39,189 nucleotides of DNA from Flavobacteriales bacterium (GCA_020629755.1 JAHDCS010000018.1:1-39189), one strand, 5' to 3'; positions 1 through 8,827 are shown, counted from the stretch's first letter. A program made the numbers and translations. Notes: generated by a model from the letters alone, not told the origin.

Positions 1-40
1 GCAGGCCAGCGCACTTTTGAGCGCACAATGAAAATTTTCT

Positions 41-120
41 TTTTCACTTGTGAAATCTCTAAAATTCAATGATAATAAGGTTTATGAAAGATTCGCTAAT
101 GAAAAACGGGGTAACTTCAA
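41..120 (+). repeat. Left copy of inverted ~80 bp dispersed repeat
   Basis: This stretch aligns without gaps to the reverse complement of 38994-39073. I counted about 60 identical positions of 80 by hand. The first 11 and last 13 bases are identical, and the last block contains GGGGTAACTTCAA. Read in one frame, both copies give related short peptides (FSLVK at the start, EK-x-GNF near the end) with a stop just before and soon after, so it may be the decayed 3' end of a repeated gene. The 40 bases before it hold no gene I can identify. Confidence 0.6.
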
Positions 121-168
121 AATGAGAGGCTATTGACAAAAGTCTCTTTTTTCACCAAATTTGAAGAC

Positions 169-897
169 ATGCTAAAATACTTATCCTCTTTAATTGGTGT
201 TCTCAGCACAGCTCTAATCTTAACAAACGCTTCTTCTTGTAATGATGATGGTTGTCTTGATTGCGATCAGTATGACACATATGAGTATGCTCAAGAAGTG
301 GTGGATGATGTAAACCGGGTGTATAAACACATCTTTGACACCCAATCTAATGGTGGTTACTCTAATGCTGCCATTCAATACTTTGCCTATACTACCTCTA
401 CGGGTTGTGGTTCAAATAAATCAGGTCCACTCTATTGCCCCTCAGATAATACTGTATATCTAGATTTAGCATTTTTAGATGGCTTCGAGCAAAAGGTAAA
501 TGCCTCAGGACGGCTATCGACTGCTTACATTATTGCACATGAGATCGCACATCACATTCAAGATAATCTCGGTATAGTACAATCTGTTTTCTTAGAACAA
601 GACCATCTCTCAATAACACAGTATAATGCAATGAAGAAAAATCTTGAACTACAAGCTGATTTTTTAGCAGGGGTTTATATACACCACAGTTATCTGTTAG
701 GGGGTATGGTTGACAATCTAGATGATTTAGAATCTGCCAAGCTAGCCGTTAAAATGACGGGCGAAGATTATCTTTTTCCTAGAATGCCTTCTTCACAGCA
801 CACTCATGGGTCAATGCAAGAACGTGTGGCGTGGTTTTTAAAAGGTGTTGAGACTGGAGATTTAGATCAAGGCAATACTTTTTTAGAGGTATATTAA
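169..897 (+). CDS. YpfJ-like neutral zinc metallopeptidase lipoprotein
   Basis: Probable membrane-anchored zinc protease of the putative neutral zinc metallopeptidase family (YpfJ type). The ATG at 169 gives a lipoprotein signal of about 23 residues ending ASSC. An in-frame TTG at 133 would add 12 residues that spoil the signal, so I prefer the ATG. The zinc site is HEIAHHIQ at about residues 124-131, followed by ELQADFLAG, which supplies the third ligand in this family. The C-terminal HGSMQERVAWFLKG resembles the family's conserved end. The lipid Cys is followed by an acidic and Cys-rich stretch. It is convergent with the epimerase gene, with 13 bases between them. The substrate is unknown. 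The family call is strong; location outside the cytoplasm is inferred from the lipobox. Confidence 0.82.
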   Translation: MLKYLSSLIGVLSTALILTNASSCNDDGCLDCDQYDTYEYAQEVVDDVNRVYKHIFDTQSNGGYSNAAIQYFAYTTSTGCGSNKSGPLYCPSDNTVYLDLAFLDGFEQKVNASGRLSTAYIIAHEIAHHIQDNLGIVQSVFLEQDHLSITQYNAMKKNLELQADFLAGVYIHHSYLLGGMVDNLDDLESAKLAVKMTGEDYLFPRMPSSQHTHGSMQERVAWFLKGVETGDLDQGNTFLEVY

Positions 898-910
898 CCC
901 ACTAACTTTA

Positions 911-1879
911 TCACACAGAATAGCTGTGTGTATGTACATTAAGCATTTTTTTAAGGCCTTCTTTTACAAACACACTTGGCTTATAATCTAAAGCTTCTTG
1001 TATTTTTGAGATATCTGCATATGACTCTTTGATATCTCCTTCTCGTTCTGGGCCATATTTTGGAATCACAGATAGAATAGAAGGATCTTTTTCAGCTAAA
1101 ATTTTCTGAATGTATTTAGTCAGTGCATTTAAGGTTATTTTTTCACCACAAGCTACATTATAAACGCGTGAAAACACTTCAGACTTATTTGTATCTAAAG
1201 CCAAAATATTAGCTTGTACGACATTGTCTACGTATGTAAAATCTCGAAGTTGATTCCCATCACCATTTATTTTGGGTTCTTTATGTTGCGTAAATAATGA
1301 AATAAACTTTGGAATTACGGCGGCATAGGCGCCATTGGGGCTTTGTTTAGGGCCAAATACATTAAAATATCTAAGGCCAATTAGCTCCATGTTGTATAAA
1401 TCAGCAAACACTTCTGCATACCATTCATTGGTTTTTTTACTCACAGCATAAGGAGATAGTGGCCTTCCTGTTTTATTTTCTACTTTAGGTAAAGCAGTAT
1501 GGTCTCCATATACTGAAGAACTAGACGCATACACAAAGCGCTTTACATCGCTCTCTTTGGCTGCCCATAATAAATTCAAAAAACCCGTGGCATTATTATG
1601 ATGTGTAGCCAACGGATTTTTAACAGATCTGGGCACAGATCCAAGCGCTGCTTGATGGCAAATAGCATCAATGGTGCGGCACACTTTAAAACAGGTCTCA
1701 CTATTAGTGATGTCGCCATTAATAAATGTAAATGCCTTGTTAGACATTAAGTGTGAAATATTTTGCTCAAACCCAGTAGATAGATTGTCTAAACACAAAA
1801 CCTGATCACCTCTTTTTAAAAGTGCTTCACAAATATGCGATCCAATAAACCCTGCTCCGCCCGTTACTAATACCCGCAT
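911..1879 (-). CDS. Extended-SDR NAD-dependent sugar epimerase (UDP-GlcNAc/UDP-Glc 4-epimerase type)
   Basis: A 322-residue extended short-chain dehydrogenase/reductase acting on nucleotide sugars in the cytoplasm. The Rossmann motif TGGAGFIGSH lies at residues 6-15. The catalytic set is the Ser run SSSSVYG at about 119-125 and YAVSK at 144-148. The segment VFGPKQSPNGAYAAVIPKF is typical of the WbpP/TviC-type UDP-GlcNAc 4-epimerases, but UDP-glucose 4-epimerase or a dTDP-sugar enzyme cannot be excluded. It is separated from the polysaccharide operon at 5.3-11.5 kb but probably feeds the same kind of pathway. It is transcribed divergently from the GSCFA gene, with 56 bases between the two starts. 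Confidence 0.85.
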   Translation of the reverse strand: MRVLVTGGAGFIGSHICEALLKRGDQVLCLDNLSTGFEQNISHLMSNKAFTFINGDITNSETCFKVCRTIDAICHQAALGSVPRSVKNPLATHHNNATGFLNLLWAAKESDVKRFVYASSSSVYGDHTALPKVENKTGRPLSPYAVSKKTNEWYAEVFADLYNMELIGLRYFNVFGPKQSPNGAYAAVIPKFISLFTQHKEPKINGDGNQLRDFTYVDNVVQANILALDTNKSEVFSRVYNVACGEKITLNALTKYIQKILAEKDPSILSVIPKYGPEREGDIKESYADISKIQEALDYKPSVFVKEGLKKMLNVHTHSYSV

Positions 1880-1896
1880 CTGATTTTACTTTACAA

Positions 1897-1904
1897 TAGA
1901 TTTG
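1897..1904 (+). promoter_or_regulatory. Candidate -7 box for GSCFA gene
   Basis: TAGATTTG matches the Bacteroidota -7 consensus TAnnTTTG exactly and lies 31 bases before the ATG at 1936. No TTG is present at the usual -33 distance, so the call is tentative. Confidence 0.35.
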
Positions 1905-1913
1905 TGTTCGAGA

Positions 1914-1921
1914 CAAAACTA
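1914..1921 (-). promoter_or_regulatory. Candidate -7 box for sugar epimerase gene
   Basis: Read on the minus strand this is TAGTTTTG, an exact match to TAnnTTTG, 34 bases before the epimerase ATG. It overlaps the divergent GSCFA promoter region. No clear -33 TTG. Confidence 0.35.
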
Positions 1922-1935
1922 CGTAATTTCATGCA

Positions 1936-2898
1936 ATGAAACTCAGAACATCCATCAAAGCTTACAAATCAAAGAAACTAGAGATTCAACCTAGTGATCC
2001 ACTCATTTTCTTAGGCTCTTGTTTTGCTGAAAATATCGGAAATAGATGCCTATCCTCCCAATTAAAAACCTTCATTAACCCATTAGGCATTTCATATAAT
2101 CCTATAAGTTTATTCTCTTGCATTACAAATACCTTAAACAACACTAACATCAACTCATTACACTTTGTGACGCAAGAGACTGCACATGCTGCCTTTCACT
2201 ATGATTATCACTCTACACTAAAAGGAAACTCAAAAGAAGATTTAGAAAAGCGTATCACATCCTCCCAAAAAATAATGCAAAACGCTCTAAGAAAGGCGCG
2301 CGTGCTCTTTATTAGCCTGGGGTCTTGTTTTGCTTATCGATATAAAAAAACAGGGCAAATCATTGCCAATTGCCACAAACAACCCTCAGATGTGTTTGAG
2401 AAACATGGCCTTAGTATTCATGAAATATCAGAGGCTTTTGAGTGTTGTAAAAAAGTTTTAACTGCTCATAATCCAGAACTTGACATTGTATTTACCGTGA
2501 GTCCGGTGCGGCACACTAAAGAGGGGATTGTTCAGAACACATTGAGTAAAGCGCGATTGATCGAATTTGCACACGCCCAAACTCAAAAAGAATCTAACAT
2601 ACATTATTTTGAGAGTTATGAACTAATGATTGATGATTTACGCGATTACCGCTTTTACAAAGACGATTTAATCCACCCGTCTGCTATGGCCATCGATTAT
2701 ATTTGGTCGCATTTTATGACGCGTTATTTCGACAAAAGCACACAAGAATATGTCAATGAAGCTGAAAAAATATCTACTTTTCTCACACACAAAATATTAA
2801 GTCAAAACCAAAAAGAAATAGAAGCTTTTGAACAAAAAAAGAAACAATTAATTAGCGATTTTGAGAAAAAGCACAAGATAACCTGGAGGCTTCAATAA
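1936..2898 (+). CDS. GSCFA domain protein
   Basis: A 320-residue protein of the GSCFA family. The name-giving motif is visible near the N-terminus as FLGSCFAENIG (about residues 25-35), and a second Gly-Ser-Cys-Phe-Ala occurs near residue 128. The family is thought to be related to SGNH/GDSL-type hydrolases, and the C-terminal DLIHPSAMAIDYIW would supply an Asp-x-x-His pair consistent with that. No signal peptide is seen. The last ~50 residues are Lys/Gln/Glu-rich and probably helical. Substrate is not known. Confidence 0.85.
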   Translation: MKLRTSIKAYKSKKLEIQPSDPLIFLGSCFAENIGNRCLSSQLKTFINPLGISYNPISLFSCITNTLNNTNINSLHFVTQETAHAAFHYDYHSTLKGNSKEDLEKRITSSQKIMQNALRKARVLFISLGSCFAYRYKKTGQIIANCHKQPSDVFEKHGLSIHEISEAFECCKKVLTAHNPELDIVFTVSPVRHTKEGIVQNTLSKARLIEFAHAQTQKESNIHYFESYELMIDDLRDYRFYKDDLIHPSAMAIDYIWSHFMTRYFDKSTQEYVNEAEKISTFLTHKILSQNQKEIEAFEQKKKQLISDFEKKHKITWRLQ

Positions 2899-2929
2899 AA
2901 GCGTAACGAAAAGAGGGCTTAAAAAAAGA

Positions 2930-3379
2930 TTACATCACTACGTCCCAAACGTCTTCCGACGCCCCAATCCAATCTTTAAACTGTTCTTTCCCTCCTCTGG
3001 CCTCCCAATCAGAATCAATGGTAAGTTTAGAGCTAATCCCGCCACGCGGATTACACACCATGACAATACGCAAACGCTCTGGGTTGTAGGTCTCCATAAG
3101 ATGATCGTAAAAGATATTGATTAAGCGCTCGTAAGACACAATAATATCTCTTAAATGATAGGCGTATTGCTTAAGGCTCTTAAGCTCAATGACCTTGCCT
3201 TTTGGATAAAACGTAAGGTAAATCGTGGCAAAATCTGGCTGATTATGCACCCCTAAAAAGGTAAACTCCGGAATTTTAATTTTAATCTCATAGGCACCTT
3301 TAGAAGGGTTTGGAATCGCTTTAAGAATCCCCTTGTCTATGGCACTATAAAGCTTTTTCTTTTCGGTCATGGTTTCCAT
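2930..3379 (-). CDS. QueF-like protein (preQ0 reductase fold) lacking the catalytic Cys
   Basis: About 149 residues from the ATG at 3379; an upstream TTG at 3388 is possible. It aligns well with type I QueF, the NADPH-dependent 7-cyano-7-deazaguanine reductase of queuosine synthesis: IPEFTFLG, QPDFATIYLTF, ELKSLKQYAYHLRD, NPRGGIS. However the QueF active-site Cys (in EFTSLCP-type motifs) is Gly here (about residue 43), with one residue deleted after it. The His of the HE pair is Tyr (about 83), while Asp49 and Glu84 are kept. It may therefore lack nitrile reductase activity or have another role. No other queuosine gene lies in this window. A 46-residue lipoprotein gene lies 30 bases upstream on the same strand. 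Fold assignment is strong; function is doubtful. Confidence 0.75.
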   Translation of the reverse strand: METMTEKKKLYSAIDKGILKAIPNPSKGAYEIKIKIPEFTFLGVHNQPDFATIYLTFYPKGKVIELKSLKQYAYHLRDIIVSYERLINIFYDHLMETYNPERLRIVMVCNPRGGISSKLTIDSDWEARGGKEQFKDWIGASEDVWDVVM

Positions 3380-3409
3380 ACTATTCAAAGCTACATAAAA
3401 TCAAAGGCC

Positions 3410-3550
3410 TTACCAATCTGGGCAGTCGCATTTTTTTTTCTTTTTTGGGGGGGATGAATATCCGTTTTTTTTCTGTGTTTTACATGACGCTAAGAGGCCT
3501 AAACACAAAACTACTGTTAATATTCTCTTAAAAGCCCTAGAGTTTATCAT
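3410..3550 (-). CDS. Small lipoprotein with Lys tract and CDCPDW tail
   Basis: A 46-codon gene starting with ATG at 3550 and ending TAA at 3410. The N-terminus is a clear lipoprotein signal: basic start, hydrophobic core LTVVLCLGLL, then lipobox LLASC with the lipid Cys at residue 23. The mature part is only 23 residues: KTQKKNGYSSPP, five Lys, and CDCPDW. I recall short Bacteroidota lipoproteins with similar Cys-Pro-aromatic ends, but I cannot name a family. One GGGGGGAT motif lies antisense in its Ser-Pro-Pro codons. It sits between the foldback element and the queF-like gene and may be cotranscribed with the latter. The lipobox and good spacing make it likely real. Confidence 0.65.
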   Translation of the reverse strand: MINSRAFKRILTVVLCLGLLASCKTQKKNGYSSPPKKKKKCDCPDW

Positions 3551-3575
3551 CTGTGTAAATAAAAATAGTATTTTT

Positions 3576-3745
3576 AACCCGGATTATGCATTAGAACTTC
3601 ATATATGAGCGTTTCTAGTGCAAAGCATTAGGGGTTTTAGAATTTTTAGCGTAGCATCGCTACGGTTAAAATTAAAAAAGCAGTGAACCACTCTAATGCA
3701 AAGCAATAGAAAGCGTAATAGATTTTCTAATGCATAATCCGGGTT
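3576..3745. mobile_element. 170 bp foldback (MITE-like) element
   Basis: The two ends are perfect 21-base inverted repeats: 3576-3596 begins AACCCGGATTATGC and 3725-3745 ends GCATAATCCGGGTT. The interior is also imperfectly palindromic. The centre is a hairpin with CGTAGC (3650-3655) and GCTACG (3659-3664) around ATC, extended by AATTTT/AAAATT arms with two mismatches. The halves match through most of their length (GTTTCTAGTGCAAAGCATTAG against the reverse complement of the right half). There is no ORF inside. It lies between the small lipoprotein and the mlaE-like gene. The whole unit would fold into one long cruciform or RNA hairpin, as expected of a non-autonomous transposon or a REP-like element. 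Confidence 0.75.
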
Positions 3746-3787
3746 TAAATGAGCCGCCTGATATTGATACATACAATATAACGTCGT

Positions 3788-4528
3788 TTGAAAACACTTT
3801 ATGACATAGGGAAGTATTTTTTATTGCTCTTACGGGTATTCCGATGGCCCGATAAGTTTTCTGTATTTTGGCAACGGCTGATGCGAGAGATGTATGTGAT
3901 GGGTTTGGGTTCTTTGCCTTTGGTCTCTGTAATTTCTTTTTTTGTAGGCGCGGTTATTGTGATTCAAACGGCTACTAATATTGACAGTGCTTTTATTCCA
4001 AAGTATTTGATTGGGTTTACCGCTAAGCAATCTATGGTATTAGAATTTTCTACTACGGTAATAGGCCTTATTTTAGTTGGCAAGGTAGGCAGTGCTATCG
4101 CTACTGAAATTGGTACGATGCGGATCACCGAACAAATTGATGCCTTAGAAATAATGGGGGTAAATTCCGCAAGCTTTTTAATCCTCCCAAAGGTGCTCGC
4201 CCTAGTGATTATGAATCCAATACTTATGATTTATTCTGATTTTGTAGGTATTTTATCAGGGATGTTTGTAGGTGAACTTACGGGCCTTTGTCCGTTGAAC
4301 GATTATATTATTGGCGCGCGCTATTACTTTAAATTATACGAAGTACTGTATGCGACCATAAAAGCCTTAGCTTTCGGATTTATTATCGCCTCTGTACCCT
4401 CTTACTATGGGTATTATGTCAAAGGCGGCGCGGTTGAAGTTGGTGCGGCAAGTACAAGAGCTGTGGTTTCAAGTAGTATTATGCTTCTGATTTTAAATTA
4501 TGTGATCACTCAACTCATGCTCTTATGA
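3788..4528 (+). CDS. MlaE-family lipid ABC transporter permease
   Basis: A 246-residue inner-membrane permease of the MlaE/YrbE/TrgA family, which moves phospholipid between inner and outer membranes with an ABC ATPase. About five to six hydrophobic segments are visible. The family's typical regions are present: SVISFFVGAVIVIQTATNI near the start, VGKVGSAIATEIGTMRITEQIDALEIMGVNS in the middle, and a C-terminal GAASTRAVVSSSIMLLILNYVITQLM. The start is TTG at 3788, which gives the usual MlaE N-terminus; no better ATG exists. It overlaps the ATPase gene by 4 bases (ATGA), so the two are translationally coupled. The periplasmic MCE partner MlaD is not adjacent. Confidence 0.9.
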   Translation: MKTLYDIGKYFLLLLRVFRWPDKFSVFWQRLMREMYVMGLGSLPLVSVISFFVGAVIVIQTATNIDSAFIPKYLIGFTAKQSMVLEFSTTVIGLILVGKVGSAIATEIGTMRITEQIDALEIMGVNSASFLILPKVLALVIMNPILMIYSDFVGILSGMFVGELTGLCPLNDYIIGARYYFKLYEVLYATIKALAFGFIIASVPSYYGYYVKGGAVEVGAASTRAVVSSSIMLLILNYVITQLMLL

Positions 4529-5286
4529 TTACCCTTAAAAACATATATAAGAGTTTTGGGGAGAGAGAGGTGCTTAAAGATATTTCATTGAAATTTACCC
4601 CTGGTGAAATTAACCTTTTAATTGGCGCTTCTGGTTCTGGAAAAACCACTATTGCTAAATGTATTGTTGGGCTTCATGCCCCTGATTCTGGCGAAATTTT
4701 ATTTGACGATCAAAATTTTGTGCAAATGACTTTTGATCAAAAGCGAAAAATCCGTCAAGATATTGGGTTTTTATTTCAAGGAAGCGCCCTTTTTGATTCT
4801 ATGACTGTTTTAGAAAATGTAATGTTTCCTATGCAGATGTTTTCTGATTATTCAAAAGTTGAAATGAAAGACAGAGCTTCAGAATATCTTGAAAAAGTAG
4901 AACTCTCACATGCCCATGATTTATTTCCATCAGAATTATCTGGGGGGATGATGAAACGTGTTGGTATAGCGCGCGCCATTTCGTCTGAACCCAAATATCT
5001 GTTTTGCGATGAGCCCAATTCAGGCCTAGACCCACAAACCTCAGTAATTATTGATGAGTTGATTTCAAAATTAACCTCTGAGCTTAAAACGACTACCATC
5101 ATCATTACACATGATATGAATTCGGTGATGAGTATTGGGCAAAATGTCTTTTTTATTTACAAAGGTGAGCTGAACTGGCAAGGGTCTAATAAAGAAATTT
5201 TAAACAACCCCTCAAACAAAGAGCTTTCAGATTTTGTATACGCCTCTTCATTTTTAAAAGAAGTTAGAAAGAAAATAAACCTCTAA
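4525..5286 (+). CDS. MlaF-family ABC transporter ATPase
   Basis: A 253-residue ATP-binding subunit partnering the preceding permease. Walker A is GASGSGKT at residues 34-41, the signature is LSGGMMKR near residue 138, Walker B is [13 protein letters not shown], and the H-loop is ITHDMNS. The length and the signature fit MlaF/YrbF rather than an importer ATPase. The signature Gly-Gly-Met is encoded by GGG GGG ATG and contains one of the repeated GGGGGGAT motifs. The operon ends here as far as lipid transport is concerned: the next gene, 32 bases on, is gmd behind its own -7 box. Confidence 0.92.
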   Translation: MITLKNIYKSFGEREVLKDISLKFTPGEINLLIGASGSGKTTIAKCIVGLHAPDSGEILFDDQNFVQMTFDQKRKIRQDIGFLFQGSALFDSMTVLENVMFPMQMFSDYSKVEMKDRASEYLEKVELSHAHDLFPSELSGGMMKRVGIARAISSEPKYLFCDEPNSGLDPQTSVIIDELISKLTSELKTTTIIITHDMNSVMSIGQNVFFIYKGELNWQGSNKEILNNPSNKELSDFVYASSFLKEVRKKINL

Positions 5287-5303
5287 AAGGCCCAATAATA
5301 TGC

Positions 5304-5311
5304 TATATTTG
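5304..5311 (+). promoter_or_regulatory. Candidate -7 box for gmd operon
   Basis: TATATTTG matches TAnnTTTG exactly, 7 bases before the gmd ATG at 5319, implying a very short leader. No TTG at the usual -33 position. Confidence 0.35.
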
Positions 5312-5318
5312 CCTCTCC

Positions 5319-6410
5319 ATGGGTAAAAAAATTGCACTAATCACCGGAGTAACAGGCCAAGATGGGGCCTATCTGAGTTCATTTTTATTAGATAAGGGAT
5401 ACGAAGTGCACGGCATTAAAAGAAGAAGTTCTTTATTTAACACCCACCGTATTGACCATTTGTACCAAGATCTACATGAAAAACGCGTGCAGTTTTTTTT
5501 GCACTATGGCGACCTAACTGATTCGACAAATCTGATTCGCATTATTCAAGAAGTACAACCCGATGAAATTTACAACCTAGCCGCTCAATCCCATGTAAAG
5601 GTATCGTTTGAAACACCTGAATATACTGCCAATTCTGATGCACTGGGTACGCTTAGAATTTTAGAAGCCATCCGGATTTTAAAACTTGAGAAAAAAACTA
5701 AGTTTTATCAAGCCTCTACCTCAGAGTTATATGGTAAAGTGCAAGAAATCCCCCAAAAAGAAACCACACCCTTTTACCCTAGAAGCCCCTACGGAGTAGC
5801 CAAGCTTTACGCCTACTGGATTGTTAAGAATTACCGAGAGGCTTACGGTATGTTTGCATGCAACGGCATCTTATTTAACCACGAAAGTCCCTTAAGAGGT
5901 GAAACATTTGTGACCCGAAAAATCACGCGTGCTGCTGCGCGCATTTCTCTAGGGCTTCAAGAAAAATTATACTTAGGTAACCTAGATGCCAAACGTGACT
6001 GGGGGCATGCAAAAGATTATATAGAAGGCATGTGGCTGATGCTTCAACAAAATACACCTGAAGATTATGTGCTAGCCACGGGTAAAACAACTACTGTTCG
6101 TGATTTTACCACCTCTGCCTTTAAAGAAGTAAACATTGACCTTGAATGGACTGGTCAAAAAGAAAAAGAGCTCGGTAAAGACAAAAAAACTGGTAAAACA
6201 CTTATTGAAGTTGATCCAAATTATTACCGCCCTACAGAAGTTGATTTATTAGTGGGTGATGCCACAAAAGCCAAAAATGAATTAGGATGGGTGCCAAAAA
6301 CAAACCTAAAAGAACTCATTAAAGAGATGGTAGAGACTGATCTTACATTGTTTAAAAAAGATCAAATACTAAAAGAAAAAGGACACTCTGTGTATAACTT
6401 CAATGAATAA
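5319..6410 (+). CDS. gmd: GDP-mannose 4,6-dehydratase
   Basis: Converts GDP-D-mannose to GDP-4-keto-6-deoxy-D-mannose, the first step to GDP-L-fucose and related 6-deoxyhexoses. It is 363 residues, the normal size. The N-terminal [11 protein letters not shown] (residues 9-19) is diagnostic, as is [16 protein letters not shown]. The catalytic TSE lies at about 134-136 and YGVAK at 158-162. [20 protein letters not shown] is the conserved Gmd block. It overlaps the fucose synthase gene by 8 bases and heads a run of surface-polysaccharide genes. Confidence 0.96.
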   Translation: MGKKIALITGVTGQDGAYLSSFLLDKGYEVHGIKRRSSLFNTHRIDHLYQDLHEKRVQFFLHYGDLTDSTNLIRIIQEVQPDEIYNLAAQSHVKVSFETPEYTANSDALGTLRILEAIRILKLEKKTKFYQASTSELYGKVQEIPQKETTPFYPRSPYGVAKLYAYWIVKNYREAYGMFACNGILFNHESPLRGETFVTRKITRAAARISLGLQEKLYLGNLDAKRDWGHAKDYIEGMWLMLQQNTPEDYVLATGKTTTVRDFTTSAFKEVNIDLEWTGQKEKELGKDKKTGKTLIEVDPNYYRPTEVDLLVGDATKAKNELGWVPKTNLKELIKEMVETDLTLFKKDQILKEKGHSVYNFNE

Positions 6411-7335
6411 ATCAGATAAAATATACATTGCCGGACATCGCGGAATGGTTGGGTCAGCTATTCAGCGTAAACTACAGGCAGAAGGCTATAACAACATTAT
6501 TACTCAGTCTTCATCTGAGTTAGATTTAAGAGACCAAAATGCCGTCAAGGCTTTTTTTGAAAACCAGAAGCCTCAATACGTATTTTTAGCTGCTGCAAAA
6601 GTGGGAGGAATACATGCCAATAATGCCTACAAAGCCGATTTTATCTATGACAACTTAATGATTCAAACCAATGTGATTCATCATGCCTATTGGGCCGGTG
6701 TTAAAAAGCTTTTGTTTTTAGGCTCTTCATGTATTTATCCTAAAAATGCCAAACAACCCATCAAAGAAGAATACTTACTTTCTGATTATTTAGAAGAAAC
6801 CAATAAACCTTATGCTTTGGCAAAAATTGCTGGGGTAAATATGTGCACATCTTATAAAGAACAATACAACTTTAACTGCCTTTCTCTTATGCCCACCAAT
6901 CTATATGGGCCTAATGACAATTATGACCTTAAGCATTCGCATGTGTTACCTGCTTTGATCCGTAAATTTCACGAAGCCAAACTAAAAGAGGAAGATAAAG
7001 TTGAAGTTTGGGGCACAGGTTCGCCTAGGCGCGAATTTTTACACGTTGATGATTTGGCAGACGCTTCTTATTTTTTAATGTTACACCATAACCAGGCAGA
7101 GCCTATTAATATTGGTTGGGGAAAAGACATTTCTATTAAAGAATTGGCCGAGCTGATTAATGATATTGTTGGAGGCAACGCTCAAATTGAATTTAACACG
7201 TCAATGCCAGATGGCACTCCTCGTAAATTATTAGATACCTCCTTGCTTTCATCGCTTGGGTGGTCACCAAAAATTTCTTTAAAAGAGGGCATTAAATCTG
7301 TTTACAAAGACTATGCAAAAATGGCATTGGCTTAA
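6403..7335 (+). CDS. fcl: GDP-L-fucose synthase
   Basis: Bifunctional epimerase/reductase that turns the Gmd product into GDP-L-fucose. The 310-residue protein has the short Rossmann motif [11 protein letters not shown] (10-20), SSCIYP at 108-113, and YALAK at 137-141, plus the family block [27 protein letters not shown]. The gmd-fcl order and overlap are typical. Its last 23 bases overlap the start of the following barrel gene. L-fucose or a derivative is therefore expected in a capsule, exopolysaccharide or O-antigen of this organism. Confidence 0.95.
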   Translation: MNKSDKIYIAGHRGMVGSAIQRKLQAEGYNNIITQSSSELDLRDQNAVKAFFENQKPQYVFLAAAKVGGIHANNAYKADFIYDNLMIQTNVIHHAYWAGVKKLLFLGSSCIYPKNAKQPIKEEYLLSDYLEETNKPYALAKIAGVNMCTSYKEQYNFNCLSLMPTNLYGPNDNYDLKHSHVLPALIRKFHEAKLKEEDKVEVWGTGSPRREFLHVDDLADASYFLMLHHNQAEPINIGWGKDISIKELAELINDIVGGNAQIEFNTSMPDGTPRKLLDTSLLSSLGWSPKISLKEGIKSVYKDYAKMALA

Positions 7336-8827
7336 CGGATTTTTACTCACTATTATAGTGTTTTGGGGGGATGGCATGCACAGCCAATATAACCCACTCA
7401 TACACGCATATGCTGCCGATATTTCGTTTGCCGATATTTCGTTTGCCGACTCGAGTCAGGCAGCGACCATTTATAACAGCAACGCCTTGTCTATAAATAA
7501 AAGTGATTTAGGTTTTGTAATGCCAAATAAAAAGCCTCGGTTTTTTCATGACTATATCACAGAAATCAAAGAAGATTCGGGTTTTACTATACGCATTTAT
7601 CCTTTGGCAGATTTTTCATATTTGAAAAGTTCTCGGCAAATAGATACCCTTACGCTTTACAACAACACCAGAGGATTATATATTGAAGCCCAGTTTAAAG
7701 ACAAATTTTACATCACTTCAGGTTTTGAAGAAAATCAATCTATTGACCCGGTTTATATTCAAGAATATGTCAATCAGCATCAAGTTTATCCTTCAAAAGC
7801 TAGAGTGAAGCCCTTTAAAACTTTCGGTTATGATTATGCTGTTGCCTATGGTCAATTTACCTATAAGCCACATAAGCAAATTGACCTCTCATTGGGCAAC
7901 GGAAAAAGCTTTATTGGCTTTTCACATCGGTCGCTCTTTTTATCTGATTTTGCTTCACCTTATCCTTTTATGCACATTGCCTTAAAAAGTAAAAATAAAA
8001 AATGGCACTACTCTTACAGCTATAATTGGCTAGGCACTATGCAAAGGAATCCTGAATTTAGTACTGTTGAAGCAGTATTTATTCCTAAAAACATGTCGGT
8101 TCAATTGCTAAGTTACACGCCTATTAAACCTCTTTCTATAAGTATTATTAATACCAATATTTGGTCTAAACAATCTGATTCTAAAATCACTCCTGCTCCA
8201 TTGCGATCCTTTCAGCCACTTCCTGTAGCATCAATGTTGTATAGCTCTAAAACCAATGCATGTATGGGGCTAGACGTTCAATTATTGCTCTTTAAGACGC
8301 TTCATCTATATGGCCAAGTAAATCTAAATAAACACACTGATCAAATGGCTTTTTTATCTGGCGTTAAAACATCTTGGACGGCTCCAAACTTTTACAGTTT
8401 TTTAAGAGCTGAATTTATTAACATACCGGCATTAATGTATACACATTCATCTGATCAAAGCCTGCATTTTGACCATTTCAACCAGGCCCTTGCCCACCCT
8501 TTAGGTAGAGATCTGCAAGAATTTTTTATTGGAGGATCTGCCAAGTATAATCGCCTAGGCATAGATCTTGATTTTTCTTATATCAATACCTCTTCAGACT
8601 CCACTTTTTTGCCCTTGCACTACACGATGAATCAGGTTGATCTAAACACGAGTGTTTTAAACGCTCAAAGAATCAATTTTGGAGTAGAAATGCATTACGA
8701 TATTAATCCGAAATACTTTTTTAGAGTATTTACATCCTACCGACATAGAAGCTTTGCAGGCACTCCTGAAGGCGTGTTTAGTTTAGGGCTTAAATCTACG
8801 CTTTTCCCAAAACACAACAGGCTCTAA
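7313..8827 (+). CDS. Wzi/RemB-like outer-membrane beta-barrel
   Basis: A 504-residue protein with an N-terminal signal (hydrophobic GFLLTIIVFW) and alternating beta-strand character. Two segments recall Wzi capsule-assembly and RemB gliding proteins: LGNGKSFIGFSHRSLFLSDFASPYPF in the first half and ALAHPLGRDLQEFFIGG in the second. The gene at 10090 has the matching FIGEGYRSIIHSD and PIAHPLGANFRELLGV, so the two are paralogues. It begins inside the fcl gene (23-base overlap). A 15-base direct repeat (7415-7429 and 7430-7444) duplicates ADISF just after the signal. A role in surface-polysaccharide attachment or gliding is inferred from neighbours. Start choice is moderate. Confidence 0.72.
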   Translation: MQKWHWLNGFLLTIIVFWGDGMHSQYNPLIHAYAADISFADISFADSSQAATIYNSNALSINKSDLGFVMPNKKPRFFHDYITEIKEDSGFTIRIYPLADFSYLKSSRQIDTLTLYNNTRGLYIEAQFKDKFYITSGFEENQSIDPVYIQEYVNQHQVYPSKARVKPFKTFGYDYAVAYGQFTYKPHKQIDLSLGNGKSFIGFSHRSLFLSDFASPYPFMHIALKSKNKKWHYSYSYNWLGTMQRNPEFSTVEAVFIPKNMSVQLLSYTPIKPLSISIINTNIWSKQSDSKITPAPLRSFQPLPVASMLYSSKTNACMGLDVQLLLFKTLHLYGQVNLNKHTDQMAFLSGVKTSWTAPNFYSFLRAEFINIPALMYTHSSDQSLHFDHFNQALAHPLGRDLQEFFIGGSAKYNRLGIDLDFSYINTSSDSTFLPLHYTMNQVDLNTSVLNAQRINFGVEMHYDINPKYFFRVFTSYRHRSFAGTPEGVFSLGLKSTLFPKHNRL

